DNA of 64,000 bases from Heterobasidion occidentale (GCA_039111635.1 JBCAQO010000010.1:2108001-2172000); one strand, 5' to 3'. Shown: positions 23,720 to 35,952, numbered from the stretch's first letter. The notes: generated from the letters alone by a model not told the origin. Translations and numbers: made by a program.

Positions 23720-24760
23720 ATGGAAAATTCCGCAATCCTCTCGACTGACACCATCTTCAATATCTGCAAACCTGCCGAGGATCATTGACCTAACAAGTAT
23801 CTAATACCCAGCTTCTCTCTTATATGCCGTCGATTTAATAGCATCTGCGGCCGCCAGCTGCACATCACATCTTCTGGTCCATGAATACAGGAAACAAGAA
23901 TGGGTTGATAACGACGATGAACGATGATATGTCAATTGTGACAAGGCCCGTCCTGCTCACCTGTGGAAAAGATCCGGCTACGTACGCCGTCTTCGCAGTG
24001 TGGACGCAAGTTTTCAAGTTCGTCGGAACCACCAGTATTCCCAAAGAAAGAGCCCCGCTGCTCTTGGAGATGCCCAGCCTCCTCCCTCGTCTTAGATCTA
24101 TTGCATTCCAAGGGCCTTATCTTGGCGGCGGTCTTGTTCTCCCCGAAGCTCTGTGAATGGATTACAGCCTTCCTCTGGATTATTATTCTATGGTGTGTTC
24201 ATCCTCTTGAAGAATTTGTGGCCTTGGGTAGTGCATTTGTTGCGTGTTAAAGCCTACGATAGCATGTAGCATATTGTTAAGGTGAGTGTGATTGTGTTTC
24301 GATTTCAAGAGTTTTTGGCCCATCATATCACAGGCCTTCAAAAGACCATATTTGCGCTTCAATCGTCTTTGCGGCACCACCCCAGAGCCAGTTCCAATTG
24401 GCCCAAGCTTTCGGTACTTTATGTCACGAGAGACATGCTTTGTGTCGAGATTCCGAATGGACTTCTTGACTGAACTGCATCCCCCATGCTGCCATCAAGT
24501 ACGTTTCACATTGCATACCAATTCTCCATCCCTGTGCGGTTTCATTTTGGCGATTCTTCGTTGGTCACTCAGTCACAATGCGAAAGCTTGGGTCTACAGT
24601 CGACGTGGGTCACAGTCAAGCGTAGACTTCCGTCCGTGTTCGTTGCGAGGGCAGACGTTGTCTGTATAGGCGGAAGCGCAAATTGGCATATGCCGGGCGC
24701 TTACACCAGGAACATTGACTTAAACGGGAAGCAGAGGCAGATGAGTCGAAGGCCATGGTA
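23720..24760 (+). pseudogene. Decayed tandem copy of the neighbouring F-box gene
   Basis: The translated pieces match the intact gene at 25324-26495 in the same order but in shifting frames with stops. Near 23720 STDTIFNICKP parallels PTELLLKIFKL, then ICRRFNSICG parallels VCRRFNGVCG. Near 24060-24160 LPRLRSIAFQG and VLPEAL followed by a stop parallel LHGLVSIAFEG and ILPQALWEW. Near 24325-24420 AFKRPYLRFN and EPVPIGPSFRYF parallel AFKARDLRIR and EPLLIYPSLRSIF. Near 24600-24650 WVTVKRRLPSVFVA parallels WVRAKRALPSMFVD. A continuous reading frame cannot be recovered even allowing for the intron positions of the intact copy, so I call it a pseudogene. Direction and spacing indicate local tandem duplication. 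Confidence 0.75.
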
Positions 24761-25323
24761 CATTACTATGGGCTCTAAAATCGCCAACATTTCAGAGAAC
24801 TTACCCAAATCATGCCAGGTGGATTGGGGTATTTTACAGCATCTGATCTTCTGTCCCGCTCGCCGAGTATTCATGACCTTCGTCTGTACATCCTCGGTGG
24901 CCTCTGCGTTCCGTTAAATGTTATACTGGTGTTTCCCAAGTTCAGGTATCTGAATCAATCTCACTGATGTTGTTCCTAGTCGTTGTGACGGTGCAGGTGC
25001 ATCTTGTCTCAAATTCTGATCTGGCCGTTCTCTGCCAAGTGAAAGCCACATTTTTAGTCCACCATCAGTCTTCGATCCAGGTCTGCCACCGTTCATGCCC
25101 ATAACTGGCCACAAGTTGGCGGCGTGCACTGCGCACAGTTGGACAAGAGGCAGCAGGTGCGACGACCAGCTTTTCACAAGAGCCCAGGAATTGACGACTT
25201 TTCCCTCCAGCCTCATCTGATTACCAATCGATCGTGGCTGCCTTCGAATCTGTATTTATTCCTGAGAGGGGTTCTTCTGCTACCTAAACCATCCTCAGCC
25301 ATCCTCTCGCTCAGTCTACTCAC

Positions 25324-26495
25324 ATGGCTAAAGTCATCGAACTCCCCACTGAGCTCTTGCTCAAGATCTTCAAACTTGCGCTCATAAACAACTACGATAG
25401 CCGGCATCTCATATCTGATCTCTCCCGCGTCTGTCGCCGCTTCAACGGTGTCTGCGGGTTCATCACCTTTGCCACCTACAAACTTCACCTTCGCAGCAGT
25501 AAATTGACTGATCCCATGTATGGCTACGGCGCCCATGAGTGGAACATCGTTCGTATCAAGGACCAACTGGCTCACCTTCGCATGAAATCCCAATATGTGC
25601 GCCATATTCATATCAAGGACGTTGGTCATTGGAAGCATGTGGACGAAGCACACCCACCACCGTTTCCTCCGGAAATCGTTCCGTCGCTCTTGGATACGTT
25701 GAGCAGTCTGCACGGCCTTGTCTCTATCGCGTTCGAGGGATACAGTTGCGAGAAAGGTCCAGTCATTCTTCCTCAGGCTTTGTGGGAGTGGGCTATAGCT
25801 ATGAAGCCATCTCATCTATTGCTCAAGTCTAATCTCGCTTTCCCTGATGATTTGCGACTTTGGGATCTGGACTCGCTGGAGATCGCAATCTATAATCCGA
25901 ACATGAGGCGGTTTGTAGAGGTATTGTCGCATCCTGACGTTTCATGAGGAAGCACTTACGACTTTGACTCATAGGCTTTCAAAGCGCGCGACTTGCGCAT
26001 CCGCTATCCTTCGGGCACTTCAACTAGGGTTCCCGAGCCACTCTTGATCTACCCGAGTCTTCGATCCATATTCGTTGAAATCAATATGCTCCGCCTCGAC
26101 ATTCCCGAAGGTTTCTTTGACTTTACGACCATCCCCACCGACGTCTCCTTGGAGGTCACTGTTCGGTTCGACGTCGAGTTCAAGTTCCACATTCCTGTGT
26201 GTCTTTCTCGGTCCCTTGACCCTTTGTTGCATACTGACGTACATGATTTGGCTCCCAGGGCGTGTGGGTCAGAGCCAAAAGGGCACTTCCGTCGATGTTC
26301 GTTGACGATCTCACAAAATTCGACGTTTATCGTGTGGACAGATGTGGCCTCCGGGTAAGGAAGCCACATGCAGAGTACAAAGGAGTCCTTCGCCAAGAGC
26401 ATGCTCCCGACCTCGAGGCAGAGAATAAAGAAGCTGAGGACATGGAAGCGCACTATGAACGGCGTAGACGATTATGGGCCATCAGAGGCTATTGA
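25324..26495 (+). CDS. F-box domain protein
   Basis: Likely substrate receptor of an SCF ubiquitin ligase. The N-terminus KVIELPTELLLKIFKLAL, then DLSRVCRRFNGVC, fits the F-box (residues about 3-45), the Skp1-binding motif. The remainder is an LRR-less, unclassified substrate part typical of the large F-box families of agaricomycetes. Three exons fit cleanly: 25324-25920, 25975-26196 and 26259-26495, all phase 0, joining RRFVE to AFKARD and FKFHIP to GVWVRAK. The product is about 351 residues and ends in a charged helix, MEAHYERRRRLWAIRGY. A degenerate copy of the same gene lies directly upstream on the same strand. The substrate is unknown. Confidence 0.8.
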
Positions 26496-26712
26496 TCTCG
26501 ACCTAGGTCATCAGTAGGGCATGTCGCATCGAATCACTGTGCATCCGCAACAGCGAATTGTATGAGTTAGGACTAGGATATCTGCAATGTAGTTTTTCAT
26601 TCCGCATCTCTTGTGGCAGCGTTAATTTTTGCCGACTTTTGGCGAAGCATCAGCTCGGTATTATAGGTATATCTATATGGTAGCATAATCCTGAAACAAC
26701 ATAAAAACCGCT

Positions 26713-28570
26713 CTACCGACGCTTTCCAAGTACTTTAACAACTGCGGCCTTGATCACATTGGCGGCCTTCTCGCATTCCTTCTTCGTGAACGCGGACGAA
26801 ACGGCCAACCGCACACTCGGCCGGACCTCAACGAGCTCCTGACCCCTCAATCGCTTCGCCCTCGTCGTCCAGACACCTTGAGCAAGGGCCTCGTCAACGA
26901 TGTCTTGCAGCAAACGCTCCTCCAACCCGATGTCAAACACTGCGGGCTCGCGTGGTTGAACTGAAGCGGGATTGGACGGTTTGCCAGCCGATGGGGAAGG
27001 GAGCTGCAGGGTTGACGAAGAGACAGGCCGGACTTGTATGTGAATGATAGGGCTTGCAGGGTGGGAAGGAATCGTGATAACTTCAACACGGTCAAGGATG
27101 GAGCGCATCATGCGAATGTTCTCTTGGAGTGTACTCAAGATAGAGGGGGTATTGCGCAAGATGTTGATACCTTCTGATGCACTGACAGCAAGCAGGGGAG
27201 GAGAAGCAGCGGAGAAGACGAAAGAAGTGCCGTTGATGCGCTGCGCGTGGAAATGATGTTAGATAGCGTTAGCAACATAGAGTTTCAACTTACCTGGTGG
27301 TCAACAATGATCTTAGATCCCGCACAGAAACCACCGGCGGCGTTCAAAGTGTTCGCGACAGAACCAACGAGCATATCCACTTGAGTTGCCTAGAAAGCCA
27401 TTGATTGATAGACCATTCTAGGATGTGAAAAACGTACTGAAACGTTGTAAAGTTCTGTCAAGCCGCGTCCAGTTCTTCCGACTGTGCCAAAGGAGATGCT
27501 CTCATCGAGGATCAAGCGGTACTTGTACTTGTATTTGAGCTCAACCTAGAAAGAAATGAGCTCGTACATTTAAAACAGGAAGCTCACAAAGCTTACAAGC
27601 TTAGGTAGATCGACCATGGCACCATCTTTCTCGAAAATGCCTTCCGTGACGATGAACCGCCTAGTCAGGGGTGACCTTCGCTTCCTTCGTTCCTTGTCAA
27701 CGCTCTCCAAAACGTCTTCTAGGCTTTTCAGATCGTTGTGGTCGAACCAGCGGATGGTAGAGCGCGAGATCTGTAGACCTTTCTGGATAGCGAAGTTGAC
27801 ACCGCGATCGGCAACGACGACATCGCCACGCTTGGCAAATGCAGCGATGACAGATGATATCGTGGAGAAGCCTTGAGAGTAAAGTATAGAAGCTTCGGTA
27901 CCCAAGAAATCGGCAATGTCGTGCTCAAGGTCCAGGTGTACATCTTGTGAGACATCGTAAATGCTACGTTTTAGGGCTTCAGGGGTTCAGGCTTACCAGC
28001 AGTGCCGTAGAATCCAGGAGGTCCACAGCTGCCTACACCGTACTTGCGAAGTGTCTCGATGGCACGTTGTTTGATTGTCTCGTTGCCAGCAAGCCCGGTG
28101 AAGTTGTAACTGGCCAGGTTGATCACCTGTTTACCAGTGCTGACCAGCTTGGGCTTCGAGCCATTCGCGCCAGAAACAATGGGCACCGAAGCAAGATCAG
28201 CCTCTTCCTCTGGAGAAAGGGGTTGTCCTAGGGGCTCGGGGGTCCATTCGTCGACAAGCTCGTCTATCTCCTATACTGCGGTCGGCGAATGTCGGAAGAC
28301 AATTCAGCGACAAACGTACCTTCTCCGTGAATTGTATGAAATGCTTTCCACCGCTGTCTGACCGGGTACGAGATTGCAAGAGAGTCCTGATAGCGAAGAT
28401 GATGAGGATGACTTCGAGCAGCGTGCGACCAGGGTCGTTCTGGTGCGAGGACTTGACATAGCGAGCAACGACATGGGAACCCGGAAACCTGTAGAAGGTA
28501 GTTCGAGGCGAGAGAGAGAATAAGATAAGTAAGCGAAGACCGGTTCCAGTCTCAACGACGCGCTGTCCAT
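26713..28570 (-). CDS. LCB1: Serine palmitoyltransferase subunit 1 (LCB1)
   Basis: Non-catalytic subunit of the ER-membrane enzyme that condenses serine with palmitoyl-CoA, the first step of sphingolipid synthesis. Exons read [30 protein letters not shown] (holding the Cys mutated in human HSAN1 disease), [18 protein letters not shown] and [18 protein letters not shown]. They continue [19 protein letters not shown], at the position where the catalytic LCB2 subunit has its PLP lysine and LCB1 does not, and end VVKVLGKRR at 26713. The N-terminal exon carries [14 protein letters not shown] and a hydrophobic stretch for membrane anchoring. The most likely ATG is at 28570 ([15 protein letters not shown]), but its frame differs by one base from [12 protein letters not shown], with a (CT)n run between. 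The 5' end is therefore uncertain. The next gene starts 181 bp away on the other strand. Confidence 0.9.
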
Positions 28571-28751
28571 CGTGCTCGTCGTGGTTGTGGTCAGAGACGG
28601 CAACCGCTTTGAAAGCTGAGGCAACTTCCGGAATTTGTAGCTTGGTGGCGGCCGTGTTTGCCGTAAGGACAAGCTCAAACTTCAACTCATACGGCGTCCG
28701 ACACCAACCAGCCTCGTCGCACACAGCGACGAGGTCGACCGCTCGATCCTA
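28571..28751. promoter_or_regulatory. Compact divergent promoter between LCB1 and the coiled-coil gene
   Basis: Only 181 bp separate the two inferred start codons, which point away from each other, so any promoter elements for both must lie here or inside the genes. No TATA box is visible. The extent depends on the uncertain LCB1 start. Confidence 0.4.
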
Positions 28752-31133
28752 ATGGCCTCACCCACGTCCCACAAGTCCTCTTCATCGATTTCTCATTCTT
28801 CAACTAACTTGGCACCCCCTCCTGCAACTCCAACAGTCAAACAGCAGAGACGGATGACTTCGCCATCTATACCCCCTCCTCCATCGTCTTTGAACCTTGT
28901 ATGTGTATGACTTCTCGGACTTCAGGATACACATCTCTTATCTCTGCCACAGCCGGAGCCTGTTTACGGAAATACCCAAGGATTCCGCCCTCCATCTCCT
29001 CTACGAAATGGATTCACGGTGGGATCTAGCGTTGATAGCGTGAGTGAGGATGGCTCTGACGATGAAAGTGACGACCACACGAAAACCTGGGGGCGGACGC
29101 ATTCACCGAACTCGTCCGTCACAAAACTTGCCTCCACGTTCGCTCAGCGCGTTGGTTCCTTCGTCAATAACATCAATGCCCGTCCGTCAAATGGCATGCC
29201 GACTGAGGCAGAAATTGAGGCCGAGGCGGAACGGGAGCGCGATCGAAGTCGAAGGGAGGCCGAAAGGATCTTGACGCAAGAGGCAGAAGAGAGGAGGATG
29301 GAGGAGAGAGTCATGGCTATGCTTGCATCCTCTCGGCCGGTTACACCTCAGCGTGCGCAGACGATGCCTGAGTCTTCTTCCCCAGCTGGATCTCAGAAGG
29401 ACAGTGCACCTAGCTGGTGGATTGCTGCAAAGAATAGACTGACACCAACCAAGGAGCCTTTAACACCGGCGCAGCAGATCGTGCTAGACACCAAGGAGCG
29501 AGAGAAGAAGGAAAAGAAGAGCGGAAAGCAGAAGGATAAAGCAAAGGAAAAATCGTTGGACGATTGGCAACCTTCGAGTGATATCAACTTCTCAGATCCC
29601 TCATTACTGAATCTCAACCTCTCCATCCCGCTGGAACCTCCTCGTCGACCAAGTCCTGGTTCACCTGCCTCTCCGACACCAGGGTCTCAACGGGCTTTGA
29701 GTCTTCCTCCTAGTCTGGCGCCCTCTCCACTTCGTTCTAATGACGGTCACGCTTCTCCATCTCGCGAAGCGCCACCTCTCTACGCCCAATTCAATGCACA
29801 GGGCACCCTGGATATTGCCGGTACACTTTTGCTCGTTGCAAAGCGATTCGAAAAGCTAGAAAAGTGGACCGTCGGCCATGTACGTGCTTTGGAGGAAAGA
29901 ATGAGCGACGTGGAACGCTGGCTGGTAGATAAGGAAAAAGAAAAAGAAGAGCAAGGACAAGGACAAGATCTTTCCTGAGGGTGCAAATCAAGCCATCAGC
30001 GAGATACAGGAGGAGATTGTCGAGCTGCAAGGCCGAATTGGCGAGTTGGGTCGGGAGATGGCCAAAATGGCCACTGCGCCCGCGAACTTATCGTCTGGCC
30101 CTTCGCGCACTCCAGCTCCCGTATCATCCGCTCCGCAGACATCGTCTGTCATTGCTGTCCACTCTCTACCGCCCGTTGCGGCGGCTGCTCCAACTCCTCG
30201 AGTGGTCTCAGGGCCGCAACGGCGTGATTCTATGAGTCCGCCTTTTGTTCCATCCAATATATCCACAAGCTCATCTCATACCCCTCGGAGTCGACTGCCG
30301 TATCCGACAGGTGACTATGCGACGCCTCCCGATACAGTATCACTCACCCAGGGCATGTTCTCACCGACCAACTCTCCACCCTCTTCGATTACTTCCGCTA
30401 CGCGCAGTCGACCCCTCTCCGTCACCGGTCTGCCTTCGCTAAACTCCGGTTCTATTACGGGCAACCCTCAATCCTCCAATTCTGGCCTTCCTATACCAAC
30501 ATCACCGCCTGCGGGCTCTGGGAGCCCTTCTAACCATCTCACTCAACAAGGTTCGCATGTTCGAGGTTCCAGCGTTAGTCCTACGCCAGAAAGCGATACA
30601 CTGTGGCCCTCGGAGGACCTATCATGAATCCAAACGCTTCTCGTGCTGAGTCGAGTGGGAACCTTTTCTCATCCTCCCCAGGCCCAATGCACGACGATCT
30701 CCCTGACGACGAGCGAGACGATTCTTACGACGACACAATTGGCAAGTCTGCATCTCGACTTGCTGTCAACAATAACAACCACAACGGAAATGGGAACGGC
30801 TACGATACTTCACCTACTCCCTCCCCACGCTCTTCCCGCATCCGCGCGCGTTCAACTTATGGACCTATAGCATCGTCTTCCCCCGTCCCACCTCTCCGAC
30901 CGCGTATACGATCCAAGTCAATTGATCGTTTTGGCCTGGGTCTAGGAATCTCAGATGGGGCTGCGACTCCCCAAACCCCATTGACAGGAAAGTTCGTCGA
31001 TCCCCTGTTGGTGAGAAAACAGGAGAAGCGGGCGCAAGCCAGTGCAGCCCCGCCGACACCAAAGGCGGTTGTCGGTAAACGGAAGGTGCCTGTTGGAGAG
31101 CTCGTCGCGTTTTTCGACGGGGACAAAGCTTGA
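28752..31133 (+). CDS. Ser/Pro-rich coiled-coil protein, function unknown
   Basis: I do not recognise a named family. Four exons give one frame of about 721 residues: 28752-28898, 28953-29924, 30010-30573 and 30651-31133. The last two introns are inferred from the frame changes; both have GT...AG ends and phase 0. The N-terminal half is low-complexity Ser/Pro with a charged helix (29205-29330, EAEIEAEAERERDRSRREAE). The best-ordered part is AQFNAQGTLDIAGTLLLVAK then RFEKLEKWTVGHVRALEERM, which with the proposed splice runs into EEIVELQGRIGELGREM as a continuous coiled coil. The rest is Ser/Pro/Asn-rich with basic patches and ends VPVGELVAFFDGDKA. A cytoskeletal, polarity or scaffold role would fit such composition but is only a guess. 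Confidence 0.7.
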
Positions 31134-31528
31134 TCTTCGTTCTCGAGTTCCTTGAGGAGAAACGTTGTTGTGATTTCATGGCTTTTCAGCTCGTTGCTTC
31201 TTGAACGAACTACATGTTTGTACTTCATTTATCGTGTGGACGAATCTGAGCCGTTATGTATGTTGTCTTCTCAGCCGTCCCCTTCGTTTTCCTATGACTT
31301 TCCCTCATACGATACACTTGTGCTGTTCGCATTTCCGTCCTGTCGTCTTATCATGCACCTTGAACGCCTCAATCTTGGAGAACGAAGTTTTTGCTGACGT
31401 TGCCTAATGCCATACCCTTTGTATGTTGGATTTGCAGAGCAATAATGCCAATGTTGTGAGTAGATACCAATAACGTGAATCATAAGAGAGGACACGGGAA
31501 GGCAATACGCTCATCATCATGGACACCT

Positions 31529-32852
31529 TTACTCGTGCCTGGCGAAGGTCTCCGCTACGACTTTCTCCGTCGCTTCCCAGAGCTTTCTAGCAAGAGTCGG
31601 GTCTGATGCATCCTTGGTCGTGGGTACTACGACCTGACATCTTTCTAAGTACTTCCCCTTGTATTTATGTGGTTGTGCCACGACTTCTGCGCTAGTCGCG
31701 GCAAAGAGACTAGTATAGGCTCCTTCGAGAGGGGATATAGCCAGCAACCTGATAAGGATCTTGATGATGTAGGGGGCATTGGCTTCGGCACCTTCTGGAT
31801 ACGATAGGAAGCAGCCGCGTGAGAAGGAAGGAAAGGGAAAGACAATAGACCGACCTGTATCGACGCCTCCGGGATGAAGAGAACTGACAATGATCGGCAC
31901 GCCTTCATCATCAAATCTTCGTTGTAGCTCCATAGCAAATAAGATATTCATCAATTTGGACCTCCCTGTGGTTCAAAATTTGAATATCTATCGACAACAA
32001 TTGATCTGCAGTCACTGACCATACTGTGCGAACCTCGCAAACCAATTGCCACCTATGCTGCGCTTGTCGTTGAAGCATTCAAGGGTATCAAAGCTGACTT
32101 CCCCGGCTGATTTATAGCTGACAGAGGAAACCTAAAAAGATGAGATGGGCTATAGAGCAATTCATGGGAAGACTTACGACGATGACACGGACATCAGCTC
32201 CTGGAGTATTGGCTGTAGCCTTCAATAACGGAAGAAGAGTCGTTGTGAAGACAAAATGTCCTACATGACTAGAGAGGACTTGGTTGTAAGTAGAAAACGA
32301 CGACGTTCAGCAGAAGAGCCCGATTCACTTGACGCCAACCGTTCTCTCCATCCCGTCTTCTGTGACACCATATTCTGCAGGTAAAAATCCCGCATTGTTA
32401 ACTGGGTTTGGATGGCTACATGTTCAGCGAATATTCACAAGCCGGAGCGCGTTGCGGTTCGCGCACCTAACAGATCCAGCCGCTTTTCTTTCGCTAAGAT
32501 TTCCTCAGCTGCAGCCTTCGCGGACGAGATAGACGATAAGTCAAGGGGAATCCAAATCAGATTCTCGGTACCCTTCAGGACTGGATTCTCCTTTTCAATA
32601 CGAGCAATGGCGGCAAGAGCCTTCGACTCTGTTCTACAAGCCAGATACACCTTCGCTCCGTGCAAGGCAAGCTGTGCAGTCGTCTGATAACCGATTCCCG
32701 AGCTATTATAAGCGTGCCTTGAGAGCACGTTCAAAACGTCGTATGAAATGAACAAGGACGCACTTTGCACCAGTCACGACGGCGACCTTTTCACGCAGAT
32801 CTGGTATATCACGATCTGGGTCATAACTCAGCTTGGAGAAAAGAAACCCCAT
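31529..32852 (-). CDS. Short-chain dehydrogenase/reductase (retinol dehydrogenase/WWOX-like)
   Basis: NAD(P)-dependent oxidoreductase of the classical-to-extended SDR family. Exon 1 starts at 32852 (MGFLFSKLSYDPDRDIPDL) and reaches KVAVVTGA. After an intron with donor GTGCGT it resumes SGIGYQTTAQLALHGAKVYL, restoring the cofactor motif TGANSGIG. Further exons carry the NNAG region, IVVSSVSYKSAGE with the catalytic Ser, and YGRSKLMNILFAMELQRRF with the catalytic Tyr and Lys. The C-terminal exons read SSLHPGGVDT and YLERCQVVVPTTKDASD and end ETFARHE at 31529. About 320 residues, normal for the family. The substrate cannot be predicted; such genes are numerous in agaricomycetes and act on lipids, alcohols or aromatics. 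Confidence 0.85.
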
Positions 32853-34077
32853 GCCAATATTCAACGCGTCGTTGTCGAGGGAAAGATGTCAAAGCGTGAG
32901 GCCGGAGAATTTGTGGGTTACTATACTTATGAAATTGTCTGAAGGTCATGTGAGGAGACAAAAATATCGGCACGCGATGGTAAGGTCTCGGCCTCAAGGC
33001 TACTACATCGTCCTCAACTTTGATTCCTGCAGCAAGAGGCAAAGAATGAAGATCGTACTAGGTCTCGCATAAGTGTGCTTTGCAAGGCTGACATCGACTT
33101 ATGAAGACCATCTTTCTACGCCTCCTACTCGGCTCATCAACATGAGATTGTCAGGAATAACGTCAGATCTTCTGTGTTGTCCTGAGGCTGAAGCGCTGAT
33201 GAAGGGAACGATGGTTGTGAAGGACTTTGAGTTGAGAAGGAGATGTCGAGCGAGAAGCACGAAGGAGGACGCCGGACTGGGAAAAACGAGAAGAGGGAGA
33301 GCATCGACATGGAAGATACTCGAACGACCACGAGGCCCAGCAATCCATGAAGTGGCAAGCACAGAGGAACATGACGAACTCGGAAGCAGAAATCTGATTG
33401 AGCAAAGCTAGAAGCTAAGTGGCAGATCTCGGGCAGACACCCAATCCGACGGCGCCCAATGGCCGGTGATCTTCTCTTTTGCCCCTGTAAAACAAAGGTT
33501 GGGCCAAAGGGGATGCAGGAGGGTGCTCACCGTCATTGATCGAAGAGAAATTGGGGATACATGACCATTCGCTATGGAATAGAATCGTGAATGCCATTCC
33601 TGTATAAGTTTGAACTATTGTGGGCAGCGCCGCAACAGAATATCTCCTTGTTTCCTGTTTTTAAAAATGAGTTTGAGGGTCCGAGCCTACATTGACGGGT
33701 GGAAGTACAAAGAGCATCCATTCGGTACCGCTAGGAAAGGAAGTGCTTGTAAAATTACTGAGTCCAGAGCTAGCACATGGTTGTGATGGAGACAAAGGAA
33801 ACCTTTCGACGAGATGAAGATTTGTTGCCACCAGAGGAGTTGGTGGCGAAGCACGGAAGCAGAGGACAATGATTACCATATTTGGCCAGTCACGAGATGC
33901 GGTTTCCTGAAACGCTCACAAGCTATCTCCCAAATGCGAGTTATCCTTCGTGTATCCCTCTAATGCTGGCTTTCGCTCTTTCGATCTATATAAGCGTTCA
34001 TTATACTTGTCTATCATTTGCTCAGGAAGCATATCCACTGTCTTTGTACTCCTTTTCTTCCTAATCCAACATACAAA
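32853..34077. other. Intergenic region without a defensible gene
   Basis: It holds the SDR promoter and that of the Clp1-like gene. Overlapping frames near 33070-33410 on both strands look unsupported. A TATA-like CTATATAAG lies at about 33985-33993, roughly 90 bp upstream of the Clp1-like start codon. Confidence 0.45.
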
Positions 34078-34987
34078 ATGTTCCAAGTCGCCACTCGCCC
34101 TGCTCCTTGTTCGTTCGACATGCAGATGCAGCAGCCCCAATCTCTACCTGGACTCAATTTACCCCGCACTCTCACTCGCCCTGCGCCTTTGAGGCTAGCA
34201 GGGAGAATATCTCAGCCATTGACCCTGCGCTTGCGCAAATTCCATTCGAGTACATCCGCAGGGGATTGCATGCTCGAGGAGCTGAGTGAGTACCGCTTTG
34301 TCTCTTGGATATCGATCAAATATGAACATTCATTGTTATAGGATGTACGCGTCCATCTCGCGTCTCCCCCTTCCGCATTCTGTATCAAAATCGCGCATAC
34401 CATCCTCTGTTGATCTCCCTATCATGACCTCTTCTCCTCCGACACACGTTCTTGCCGTCTATACGAGCGTATCACCCTCCAAGCCCCCTGATGATGCAGC
34501 CAAAGCTTTCATTATTCCTACCCATGGCCTTGTGCTTGCAGCTCACTGCGCAAAGCTCCCGCGTCTGCCGGCCTCGCGAGTGCAGGTACGCGTGAACGGC
34601 ACCGCAACTCTACCTGTGATTAGACTTTCTGTCCCTGTCGCCGAGGCATTCGTACCACTCCACACCTTTCTGGTCTCGCGCCGAATGGACATATTCTTAT
34701 GTTCGCTGCTCCCACTACCTTCCTCGATGGTATCCTCTGCACGCGCAAGCAGCTCGTCTCAGAATACTCTAGAGAACATGTCCGCCCACCAGCTCGCTGC
34801 CTACCTCGCCACTGCGCCAGTAGGCGACAAAATGAGCGCATTGATGGGCGTAGCACGGACCATCATCGGCGTCTGGCAGAATGCCTCGCTATTGGGGGTG
34901 CTCGACTTTGAGATGTGGGATGGATTGGATTTTGCATGGGAGATTCTCTTGGCCGCGATGAACATGGTCATCACATCCCATCGTTGA
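34078..34987 (+). CDS. clp1: Clp1 (clampless-1)-like protein
   Basis: Resembles Clp1, first found in Coprinopsis, where it is needed for clamp-cell formation downstream of the A mating-type homeodomain proteins. Ustilago Clp1 likewise works in dikaryon proliferation. Recognisable blocks are ALAQIPFEYIRRGLHARGAE, MYASISRLPLPHSVSKSRIP, AFIIPTHGLVLAAHCAKLPR and LHTFLVSRRMDIFL. One intron is clear: donor GTGAGT after GGAGCTGA, acceptor TTATAG before GATGTACG. The N-terminal piece from the ATG at 34078 (MFQVATRPAPCSFDMQMQQP) is one frame off the SRENISAIDPALAQ piece. Either an unseen intron or a one-base indel lies between about 34110 and 34200. Nuclear role inferred from the family. No mating-type genes are in the window. 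Confidence 0.65.
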
Positions 34988-35952
34988 CGACGCACGGTAC
35001 GACTTTCGAACTAGAAAAAACTAACTTTTCCGCTATATTATCAGCTGCATGGGTTCGTCGTATGTTTTATTCGCATTCGTTCTTCCTCATCTTCGTTGCA
35101 TTCAATTATTCCTACATCTTCCCCTAATTCTCCATGGACTTTGATATCTAACTTCGTGTACGGATTCCGAACACCATATTGTATTACATCTTCTTGATAG
35201 CTTCCTCACTTGTATCGAGCAGGGCTACGATCCATTCATTGCGCAATTTGACTGCGTTGTCATAATTTATATTTTTCGTCCAATATCCCGGTGATAGGTC
35301 AATGGTCTGTTCGACGGCTCTTAACGCTGAAATGGAAGCTAAGTAAAGCAGGGTGTATAGCAGGCTCCTCTACTAGACTCCACTAGTACTCGACCATCAT
35401 CACTTCCTTGATCGAGAATCATTTAGTCCGCATTTACGGAAGCTGAAAAGTACCAGTCGAATTCAACGTCCAAGTTTCCTACGAATTTTATGACATCGCA
35501 ACCTGCTCTGTATACGAAGTTACGAACAACCAAATTGTCGAAGAAATCCCAAGCGCAGCAACTTGCCACAGGTTACGCCGGTCCGTAAGTCCGGCCAGGA
35601 CAAATTAACTTGCCACCGGACAAATTATTACGCGCTACCGCAGCGGAACCGACTCTCGTTACACCGTGTTTAGTTTCGGCCACGCTCTCCTCTTCACCTC
35701 CACATGCCAATATGTCGAGAACTCAGTAGACTTCCGAAGGCTCCCACACGTCTCAAGTCTCTCAATGTAAATCGAATCATCTTGCGTTTTCGAGGAATTG
35801 TCATGGTCACTTGTAGAAGTGCATTGGATGTTCGACGACGTCTCTGAGTAGAGGCATCAAGAGGTGACAACTGTACATGTGGCTATGATTGTTCTATCGA
35901 TGATATTTTGTACACAGCGTACTGAGGCTGACTCGACTTTCGCCTGCTGCAG
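34988..35952. other. AT-richer intergenic region, possibly with a 5' exon of the next gene
   Basis: No long ORF. A short segment at about 35490-35570 reads MTSQPALYTKLRTTKLSKKS and could be a first exon of the downstream gene, followed by a GTTACG donor, but the required intron would be unusually long for this genome. A decamer GGACAAATTA occurs twice within about 30 bp (near 35597 and 35620). Confidence 0.35.

Noticed and set aside
29019..29978. Treating the frame ending at 29978 as a complete gene
   Set aside because: The following frames continue the same composition and coiled coil, and GT-AG introns join them, so one gene is more economical.
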